This document shows positions 55,595 through 64,000 of a DNA stretch of 64,000 bases, in pieces. Location: NCBI RefSeq assembly GCF_029852145.1, contig NC_079979.1, positions 8,658,642 to 8,722,641 of the forward strand, written 5' to 3'. Source of the stretch: Microplitis mediator (lineage: Eukaryota > Arthropoda > Insecta > Hymenoptera > Braconidae). Position numbers and translations under genes: made by a program. Below the pieces are notes generated by a model that saw nothing but the letters and a program-made list of their open reading frames with translations, searched no databases and was not told where the DNA came from. Position 1 is the first letter of the stretch. Every line of letters starts with the position of its first letter.

Positions 55595-57532
55595 TGTCAC
55601 GATTGGAGATCGTGATGGGCGTAGGTACGAATTTCGTATAAAAGTATGAAATAAAAGGGGTACTTACAATGGTCAAGGACCGATCCTATGACCCGGGCTC
55701 ACGTGACCAAATGCTCGATTTATCCTACCTTATATTCAACTCGCGCCTACACAATATTGTTGAAGACAATATTGATAAAACTCAAAACGATGTCCAATCT
55801 ATGAGTGTGACCTATTTAAATTTCACAATCAAACGTTGAGCGGTAAACGTAAGACTGTGTACCCCCTACTGTTGACTATCTGTCTGAGCGGCTAAACAGG
55901 TAGAAAATAAGGGATAAAGGAAGGTGGGCTGCCGAAAAGCCTCGAGAAGCTAGTATTCTATTGCCAAAAGTATAATTGTCTGAGAAATAATGTTTTTCAA
56001 ATTATTATGTTAACTAGTAATTTATTTATTTAAGATCCAGTATACTCAAAATACAAAAGGGATTACAAATATTTAAAACACTCAATGTAGATAAAATGTG
56101 TCATGCATATGTTTTATAATCAATTTAAAATATATAAAATAATAAAAATCGATTTATGATTACAATGATAAAACTTACCCTAAACAGGTTTAGGTGAGGT
56201 GTCAAGACTGTCAGCAGTAACACAGGACACTTATACACACGCGCTCTCGCGGCTATTTGATATGATTCTAATTTTGATTTATTCAGTTTGTTTTAATTAT
56301 TTATGCGTTTCAAAATCTTCGTAGTTTATGTAAAAATATAAATTGGTAGTAAGTCTTCGCGTTTTCTACGGTAAAATAAAATGTAAATTTGTTTCTAAAA
56401 TCTTCGCGTATTTTCACGGTAACATAATTCTTTTAAAATCTTCGCATTTATCGCGGTAAAATATTCTTTGATTCTTCACGTTTCGTGGTAAAATTCAATA
56501 TTAAATGAAAATAAAATGATTAAATAAGATGAAGACAATTAGCGCTACCGGAGCTTCCGATTGATATTAAATCACGACTTACGACGATCAAGGTCCGGTT
56601 CGTACGCCCAGCTACCGTTAACCGAATGCTCAATCGAGATATCAATCCTCTAGCCACGAACACCGTCAAGTTTCCGGAGTTCGGTATGGTTCAGAGTTTG
56701 ATTCCCAAAAGAACTGATGAGCTAAAGTCCATGGTCTTTTTATATGGTCTTCACCTATGAAAAGTGGTGGTAACTTGTTTCCCATACGAAAAGACTCGGA
56801 CCCACTCGAAAGTTCTAGGCCCATGCACACGTGTGATCCCTGGGAAATAGATTTTGACTATTAAGTAGGCCGATGACCTGGCGCCACTCCGCCGCCGAGG
56901 AAACCATAAATTTTGGTAGTTTCCATCAGCTTTCTCTAATTTCCAAGAATCACATGCAGGTGCACATGAGTTGGGTGGTCTATAGGTTTAAGAAGAAAAT
57001 CAAAGAAAGATTACCGCTCCTATGCTTAGATTTTAAAATGGAGACGGATACATAAATTTTAAAAGTACGTTAAATAAAATGATAAAATCTAAAGAATAAG
57101 AGAAACTCTGGTACGTGTTCTCTACTAGTACTTTTCTACTTGGACCTGTACGATTTTTAATTGTAAAGCGTTGTAAACGCTTTGGGAGGTATATTTGTCC
57201 CGTACGATTACTGGCGTCAGTAAGTCGGGCGTCAAAAAAAAAGGTCCAAATGCAAGAGGTCTTAAGTTCTCACGTACTAGATGGACGGATATTCTCTTAC
57301 GCGATCTATTCTACTGATTTTACCCTGTTAATTATTATATATATAAAAAAAACTGAAGGTCTATTCGGAAACGCTCTTGTGTTACCGCCTGTGTCTTTGC
57401 TGTTTTCTGTCTATGTCGCCATAGTTCTCGAGAAAAAAATTGTTTTCTCGTATACAATAAATTTAACATTTTCAAAAAGAAAAGATTTTTAACGACTTGT
57501 AAGGATACGAGTCGAACGTATTAGCCGTGACA
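55595..57532. mobile_element. Nested solo LTR (1938 bp), target duplication GTAT
   Basis: Bounded by TGTCACGATTGG and TTAGCCGTGACA, with GTAT at 55591-55594 and 57533-57536. Not obviously related to the LTR at 41656. ORFs at 56873-57055 and 57115-57492 inside it are judged spurious. Confidence 0.88.
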
Positions 57533-57536
57533 GTAT

Positions 57537-58073
57537 CAAGAATATCTCTATACATTGTTAAGATTTAAGTATTAACCTATTCAATCGTAAGAATTAGTAA
57601 TATAGCACTCTTTGCTTTCTAGAATAATCATTTCAGGAACATATGTGTTTTCATTATTACAGATTTGGAGCTATCACTAGGAATAATTGTCAGAAAATCT
57701 TGAAGCCAGAAAAAAAAAAAAAAAAAGAAAAGTTACCAATAGGAAAACTTCCGTTCTAGTGATAGGCCCATATCGCGTATTCAGTTATCTCAATTGTTAG
57801 AATTAAAATTCTCAATCTTTTAAAGAGTATCACCTCTATTTCCTCAAGGAAAATAAAGGAATATTATTTTTACAAAGTATAAAGATTATAGGAAAATTAG
57901 AGTAAGATAAATATACATATATTGTAAAGCAAAACTCACAACCACATCTCACATAACTTTTGTCTTTCGTTTTGAACCTTCCATGGTGGACCGAGTCAAA
58001 TCCTTCTAAATTAATTCACCCTAAATACATCTTTTAGTTTACGGACATTTTATTCCTCCTCGTTCTCAGCAGA
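57537..58073 (+). other. Provirus non-coding region before RNase H1
   Basis: One three-way-junction motif (57816-57860). Ends with a pyrimidine-rich acceptor-like stretch TTCCTCCTCGTTCTCAG just before the RNase H1 ATG, suggesting a spliced subgenomic mRNA. Confidence 0.55.
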
Positions 58074-58777
58074 ATGCTTTTCTATCTGGTTATAAATGGC
58101 CACAAACCTGGATTATACAGCTCTTGGAAAGAGTGCCGAGAACAAATTATTGCTTACCCTAACCCAGTTTTCAGACAATTATTATCTATACAGGAAATTC
58201 AGAGGTACCTGAAGTGTTGGCAATCGATCCTCTATCCGATAAAGCAGGATTTCGAAAGAAATGCCGAAGGTCGGATTACCATCTTTACGGACGGATCGTG
58301 TTTTCGCAATGGGTCCTCCGAACCAGCAACGGGTTTAAGAATTAATTTCGGACCAAATATCCCCAAAATTTATCTCTTCCATGCTTCAAAAGAAACGCCA
58401 ACAACGGTGCTGAGTTAGAGGCTATCCTTCAAACTTTAAAAATTATCAGAAATTTCAACTTAACAAAAATAGACATTTTCACGGATTCAGAATATTGATG
58501 CAACAGCCTCACCATCTGGTATGAGAACTGGAAAAAACGGGATTGGGTCACCTCAACAGGAAAGCCTGTTTCGTATAAAAGGGAGCTTGATTACATCAAA
58601 TCTCAAATGGGGACCCGGGATATTAAGATCCACTACGTTCCCGGCCACGATGGAATCCATGGCAACGAACAAGCTGACGAACTAGCCAGAAATGGAGCTA
58701 AGCTATTCGAACTATCTAAATCAAAATCAAAAACGAAGTTCAACATTCAATCATCAACTTCTAGCCCAAAAAAATAG
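58074..58777 (+). pseudogene. Cellular-type RNase H1 gene inside the provirus, frameshift and stop
   Basis: The ATG at 58074 begins a hybrid-binding domain typical of eukaryotic RNase H1 (VINGHKPGLYSSWKECREQI). A linker and catalytic motifs follow: ITIFTDGSC (first Asp), NNGAELEAI (Glu), IDIFTDSEY (Asp) and the loop VPGHDGIHGNEQADELARNGA (His, Asp). The frame shifts near 58400, where the first frame reaches TGA 58416, and TGA 58496 interrupts the second; it ends TAG 58775. The stop is only about 10 bp from the polypurine tract. Such a gene would supply the RNase H activity missing from pol. The HBD makes it unlike the usual gypsy RNase H. Confidence 0.85.
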
Positions 58778-58787
58778 AATCATCTCT

Positions 58788-58802
58788 GAGCTTGGGGGGG
58801 AA
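58788..58802 (+). other. Polypurine tract for plus-strand priming
   Basis: GAGCTTGGGGGGGAA lies directly before the 3' LTR TGTTATG. Confidence 0.8.
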
Positions 58803-60917
58803 TGTTATGTCCGACTCCGGAATCTTTTTCAAAATTCACGTTGAACATCCTGAGGAATAGCTATTCCATTCCTCATAATAGAAACCAGGATAGATTCAGC
58901 TAAGAGGTACAAAAATCGTACCAGTTTTCTTTTTCTCATGTCTCTCATTCCCTTATCCTTTCCGGCTCCGCACTTAATTTTTCAATGATCTTCCTATGCG
59001 TAGTGACACCCACAATTAACATAGACTTAAATTAAGTTCTGTCAACGGGACATCTCACACTTTGTAAGACGCTGCAAAGTCCCCCTCCCCTGACTCGGAC
59101 CCCATGGTTCCATCTTAAAAATTTTTCAAGAGAAAAATTACTCTACCGAGCAACGGCTTGCTTTTCGGTTTGTAGCTGAGTTACCCCTCAGCAAAGAGTC
59201 AGTAATTAGGTACAGCAATATCCTCAAATCTCAAATTTACAATAAAACAAAATAAAACCGATCATCATCGCTTTTATATCGCAGTTAAAGAATAAATATA
59301 TACATCTATATATTTGAAAATTATATAAGAAAAATGAATAAAATGAAGAAATTATCATTGCTAAAATCAATTATAGTGCAACCACAAATTAATACATCGG
59401 TAAATGTTCAGTCACGAGGTTAGGCAATTTAAAAAGCTTCATGCATTTCGCTACGATCGGGAGTAGCCGAACTCGCTACTGACTTGAGTGTCAGTATAGT
59501 GCCGGGTCACTCGCTATTTGGGCCCGACACATACAATTTCTTGCTCATGACCGGGCCACCGCGGCATGAGAACCCGCTACCAGCCGGCCAATCAGAGAAA
59601 TTGGCGGCAAACTATTTCCTGTTGGCGCGCTTTTAAGCCGATAGGAAAATTCGTTACTGCAGCAATGCTGCCACGTCACCACCGGGCAGCCACAAAGGAA
59701 GAAGACGCCGTCTCAATATCTAATCTACATCGTGCAGTCTTACTAACCACCACGCATTTTTAACCGCTTTACTTGTCGCATCCGCTATCGCTTATCTATC
59801 TTGTCACATTCGCTATCTAATGTTAATTCTCACCATATTTAACTGTATAAAGTTTAAATAAATAACCTAATTATTTATTGATAAAATCTGTGTAATTTTT
59901 AATTGTTAAAATTCCATCACACCTAAACCAGATCCTTTTTGCGCATTCGCTCACTTTACAGTAGTGGTATATAAAAAAAAAAATTCGCATCGCGAGAGAA
60001 AATCAAAGTTGACAAAAGTTAAAAGTGTTATTGGTTGTGAGTGATTAGCTCCGAGTTTAATTGTTATCTTGAGTGAAATTATATCGAGTTTACTACTATT
60101 ATAGAAATAAAAAAATAAAGCCATACATGTGTAAAACAAAAGAAAATATCATCCTTTAAAAAGAGTATCAACTCTATTCCCTATAAGGAACATTAAGGGA
60201 GTATTATTCTCATAAATATAAAATTAAAAACATAGAAAACCAAAAATCTTAGTGTATATTAAGAGTGTAGTAAATGTTCAAAAATAAAGACACGATCCTT
60301 TAAAGAGTATCATCTCTATTTTCTATCAAGAAACATAAAGGAATTTTATCTTTACTAAAGATTAAAAGTTTAAAGGTGAAATAAAAAAAGAAAATCGAAG
60401 TGAAAACGAATTTTTGTGTTTGATTTATTAAAATAAGATAGTTAGTATTAACACCCTACCCTTACGCGAAGACTCGGATTGTACGAGAAAGACACCAGCC
60501 AATCCAAGGGTCTACATCAGAAGATCACATTTAAGGATCCAGAGATCTACTTCGAAGGAATATCCTAGTAAAAATAATCAAAAGAGAAAACAACGCAAAG
60601 GTAAGAAGTTCATAAGTGGCTATGCTATCTTTCTTGACTTAATAACAACATTTCAATCAGCCTCAAAATTTGAGCGGAAGAAGGAAGCTATAATTTTACA
60701 ATTATATTGATCGATGAACATATAGTATATTCATATGTTCAGAAAGATATCTCTGTTTAAATATAAACTAGAAATAAAAGAAAGTCCACATCGAAACGTA
60801 TCCCTAAACAAATAAATACGGCTTGACCTTAACATTTGAACCGAAAATTGCATTGGTTAGTCCGAACGCCTAATCCACGCAAACCTAATATTAAATAATC
60901 AATAGCCGGACATAACA
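58803..60917 (+). repeat. 3' LTR, interrupted by a foreign solo LTR
   Basis: Matches the 5' LTR once the 556-bp insertion and its duplicated bases are removed. Ends ...CCGGACATAACA, then the CAGA duplication. Three-way-junction motifs at 60152 and 60297. Confidence 0.93.
59405..59960. mobile_element. Solo LTR-like insertion in the 3' LTR (556 bp)
   Basis: Starts TGTTCAGTCACG and ends CACTTTACA; GC-richer at the start, with a TATAAAG and AATAAA. Comparison with the 5' LTR shows a clean insertion, with GTAAA before and GTAGT after, an imperfect 5-bp duplication as made by BEL/Pao-type elements. The ORF at 59566-59763 is judged spurious. Confidence 0.75.
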
Positions 60918-60921
60918 CAGA

Positions 60922-62330
60922 TAATAGTTTAATGATTCGTAAATATCTACCGCAAACAAAATAAACGTTACCAATAATACTCAAAATGATGGTGAATAAC
61001 AAATGTAAATATTTTTAGATATTCACCGCCAAACCATATGAACGGTCACCATATAATTATTCAATAATAACAAAGAATAATTATGGGTTTTTCAAGTTTT
61101 GTAAAATTTACCGCTGGGACAAACAAGTACGCAATCAGTTATATGTATGAAGGTTACTGTTAAATACTGCGATCTCTCACACTCGTGAGATATACAAATG
61201 GCCACCAACGCGGGAACAAATTACACGCCAATGTATAAAGCAAAAAGGTACTTACAGTCATCATCAATATACAGAACGCGTACAGGCTCCATTGGTTGCA
61301 ATTATCAATTTTTCAATACTTATTGAAAACAACAAAACGATTTTACTGCCCAAATGACCAACAAATACTTAATATTCATTTAATAATTGCCAAATGGCGT
61401 CTCAAATGTATAACACAGGCAACAGGCACACACCCTGCTCGTACAAAAGATTATCTATGTCTGACCACGGCAGCACGTATTTTTCACGCCGGCACTTCGG
61501 CCGACGCCATTTTGTGATCTGTCTCACTCTAACCAATGAAGAAATATACCTGTCGCATGTTAATTTTTTACAACGCACCAACATAATGCATGACTTGTTT
61601 TCGTGTAGTTTGGCTCATTCCCGACATTAAATGACCACCTGCACATTTCAGAGTCAACTATTAACATGATTTGCAGGTAAATCTCGCATTGATTTATTAA
61701 TAAAACCAGTAAATTTATTTATAATGAATAAATGTACTGATGCCAACTGTTGCGTTGACACGCTTGCGTCAACCAACCATAATAATTATAAACATATAAA
61801 TAAAATGCGCAATTATACATCCCAGCGCATATAAAATCCATTTGTAGGTTTAAGTAATTCAGTGAATTTTCCTGAATCCAACGCAATTTACACCTAAGAA
61901 ATCAAGCAAATAATAAAGATACAGTATTTAAAACAAAATAGTACATAAAATAATAATAATAATAATATTTGAGACGTGAGAGCAGCGTGTGCTGCCATCT
62001 GTTGCCCCATCCGACCTAATGCGAAGATGCCGTGATATTTAAATATCGTGACAGTTTAAGTTGCTATAACTCCCGAACCATTCATTTAATGCCGTAAGAT
62101 GGACGGCGGAGTCAAAGTTGATAATTGCTACTTGGTATTTGCCACTAGCAGTTTCCGGAATTTCGATATCGGATAAAACTCGATATCGGAAAATAATCAT
62201 GGAAATGGATGTGATATTTTATAAATGTTTTCTTCCTTTCATTTCATCCTTAGCAACAGTAAATATTTATTTTATTGGTTTAAAATACTTTTTTTTTTTT
62301 ATTAGCCAGGAAAGTTTATAAAAAAAAAAA
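60922..62330. other. Non-coding segment with host-site repeats
   Basis: TATTTACCGC / ATTCACCGC-type motifs and AATAATAAAGAAT stretches occur here and also left of the provirus (37861-38930), showing that both sides were one degenerate repeat array before the insertions. A SINE-like or gene signal was not found. Confidence 0.5.
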
Positions 62331-62339
62331 AAAGAAAAA

Positions 62340-62975
62340 AAAATTTTTCAACTAAATAAAAGCACTAAAAAGTATTCTGAACTTTTTTTCCTATCTTGAT
62401 TATTTTGCTGGACATAGTGAAAAAACGAACAGATGCTCGTTTCTTCACACTCTCACGCAGCCAAAGACATACTGTTCGCACTTTCTCTCCGCAAGCGACC
62501 ATCCAACTGTAGTAAATCCGAAATATTTTTCAGTTTTTGTTACGCACAATCAATAAAAATATTTAAAAAATCAATAAAATGTAGATAGTACCAATTCACA
62601 GGATTTTTACGGAAACGAATTTCTGTAGTAACGTCTAAACAACTTATTTTCAAAACATGAATTTGATTATAACATTAGTTAACAAAACGAAAATTCTTTG
62701 GACAATACTACAGAAATTCGTGTCAAGAAAAATGTTGTCGATTGGTATTATCGATTTCTTTTCTATTTTAATTGATTTTAAATATAAAAAACTTAGAAAC
62801 ATTTCGACCTAACGACAATCGGATGGTTACTTGCGGAGAGAGAGAGCGGGAACCGGAGGCCTCTTGCTGTGCGGAAATGAGAAGCTCGAGCGTCCGCTCA
62901 TCTTTTACTATATCTAGCGAAATAATCGAGATATAAAAAAAAGTAAACAATACTTTTATATACATTGTTTTATTG
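62340..62975. mobile_element. Diverged foldback element
   Basis: The left arm (CTTGATTATTTTGCTGGACATAGT, CTCTCCGCAAGCGACCATCC, AATTTCTGTAGTA) recurs inverted on the right (CGAAATAATCGAG, GGATGGTTACTTGCGGAGAG, TACTACAGAAATTCGTG), with the centre near 62650. Non-coding; arms clearly diverged. Confidence 0.65.
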
Positions 62976-63627
62976 TAAACTTTTTTTTCGGATAAACTTC
63001 TCTGTCAAATCAAGATTCGGGAGTTTCAGTGACTTAACTGATTAAATTGTTAATAACAATCGTTTATTTCACTTTCAACAAAATGAACCCAATTTTTGCG
63101 ATTCCCGGTTAACGTACGTCGGGAACTGTTCAAAATAGCCTCGGCCATCAAACTACGTACAGACACTTCGTCAGCCAAGGGATCATAACGTTTTGAAAAT
63201 AACAATAATTATAATTTGTAACACTTTGACAGCCCGAGGAAAAATGGTTGTATCTGATTATATATAATTATTAGGGTGTTTAGAAAAAAAAAGAAAAATT
63301 TTTTTTGTGGTAATCAAAAATTGAAAGTATAACTAGAAATACAAACTTTGGTACCAATTCGAACTCTTAATAATAATATTAACGTTTGCCTCAATCCATT
63401 GTTCTATTTTCCATTTAAATAACACAGGAAAAAAAATTTTTTTTTTTAGAATTTTCTAGCTCACAAACCAATCAACGGATTTTCACGCACAATAAGCATT
63501 TTTGTAGGAAATTGAAAGCTCTATAAAAAAAGTTTTCCATCATTTTTGAGAAATTCCACTATTCAAAAGTTATTTGAGTTTCAAGTCAAATTTATAGTAT
63601 ATTTTAAGATCTTTTCACATTTTCAGC

Positions 63628-63733
63628 GAAACTGTCAGTCCTATCACAAAATGTCATAGAATTTTATTTGTAGGTAATTTGATTCCTTACAAATTATTAC
63701 GAAAAAAATTCCATGACATTTTGTGATAGGACT
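63628..63733. repeat. Short hairpin repeat
   Basis: AGTCCTATCACAAAATGTCAT and its inverse flank a ~50-bp centre; abuts the next foldback element. Confidence 0.8.
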
Positions 63734-63995
63734 CCCTGATTAAACCAAACGATTTGTGATGATTAAAAACGATAAAAAATTTAATCATCATTAATCGTCT
63801 TTAATCGTCATAATCGTCAAGGTTTTTCACATTTAATCGTCTCTAATCGTCAAAAGACGATTTATAATTTTACGATTTAAAACGATTAAAAATTTCAACG
63901 TTTTTAATTCTCTTTAATCATCAATTGACGATTTATGATAATTTAAAACGATCAAAACAGTTTTAATCGTCACAAATCGTTTAGTTTAATCAGGG
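63734..63995. mobile_element. 262-bp foldback MITE with AATCGTC repeats
   Basis: Terminal repeats CCCTGATTAAACCAAACG / CGTTTAGTTTAATCAGGG, continuing as inverted arms. The interior is made of repeated TTAATCGTC / GACGATTTA. No clear target duplication. Confidence 0.8.
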
Positions 63996-64000
63996 TTGAA

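Larger units (their letters stand above)
38942..60917 (+). mobile_element. Ty3/gypsy errantivirus-like provirus with nested insertions
   Basis: 21,976 bp flanked by the 4-bp duplication CAGA (38938-38941, 60918-60921). Order: 5' LTR, PBS, long leader, gag, protease-RT, extra ORF, macro-like/integrase, env, LRR-like cargo ORF, non-coding region, RNase H1, polypurine tract, 3' LTR. Three foreign solo LTRs (41656-43560, 55595-57532, 59405-59960) are nested in it. Without them it is still about 17.6 kb, unusually long. Gag, pol, cargo and RNase H carry stops or frameshifts; env is open. Confidence 0.93.
63272..64000. mobile_element. hAT-type foldback MITE, left part, with nested elements
   Basis: Begins TAGGGTGTTTAG and contains CCATTTAAATAACACAGG, as in the elements at 33142 and 35727. 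The other end is not seen before the window edge. Confidence 0.55.

Noticed and set aside
57115..57492. 125-codon ORF in the nested solo LTR
   Set aside because: Lies entirely within a solo LTR, with no recognisable domain and random-looking composition.
1..64000. CRISPR array or bacterial operon
   Set aside because: No spaced identical repeats; introns, LTRs and MITEs show nuclear eukaryotic DNA.

Overview
The window looks like AT-rich animal nuclear DNA, most likely from a parasitoid wasp. This rests on an ankyrin gene with a PRANC-like C-terminus (known from poxviruses, Wolbachia and parasitoid Hymenoptera), small introns of about 80 nt, and arthropod-type mobile elements. The lineage is an inference. 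Almost everything legible is mobile or viral in origin.

Region 1 (1-9956) is the right part of a Polinton/Maverick (adintovirus-like) element. It holds protein-primed DNA polymerase B (cut by the left window edge), a chromodomain integrase, a collagen/coiled-coil fibre-like protein, a conserved Polinton protein, the packaging ATPase, a PLA2-domain virion protein, adenain-type protease, penton-like and major capsid proteins and two small ORFs. The main genes are intact, so polymerase, packaging and capsid modules are all present. Region 2 (9993-11734) is a tight minus-strand cluster of three ORFs (TAA-AAA-ATG, then TAATG), the last resembling a DEDD exonuclease-like family of insect mobile DNA. 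Region 3 (12285-13556) is the ankyrin/PRANC gene, split by one in-frame stop.

Region 4 (15.3-30.1 kb) is repeat-rich. It carries four minus-strand members (A-D) of a small, unrecognised multi-exon gene family. A and C have open, splice-consistent frames and B and D are degraded; A-C share a proximal promoter block. A solo LTR, a roughly 175-bp degenerate satellite and hairpin-rich insertions lie among them. Region 5 (30.3-35.7 kb) holds a glycoprotein C-terminal fragment and a decayed errantivirus-type Env gene, then a polypurine tract and an LTR, split by a hAT foldback. Further hAT and piggyBac-type MITEs follow (35.7-38.8 kb), one with a tRNA-like sequence.

Region 6 (38942-60917) is a large Ty3/gypsy errantivirus-like provirus: 1.55-kb LTRs, 4-bp target duplication CAGA and a tRNA-Leu primer site. 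Gag and pol are decayed, env is intact, and an LRR-like cargo ORF follows env. Pol has no recognisable RNase H; instead a cellular-type RNase H1 gene lies just before the 3' LTR. Three other solo LTRs are nested in it. A recurrent ~45-nt three-way-junction motif, with compensatory base changes, occurs about 13 times in the LTRs and untranslated parts of this family. Region 7 (60922-64000) is non-coding with nested foldback elements.
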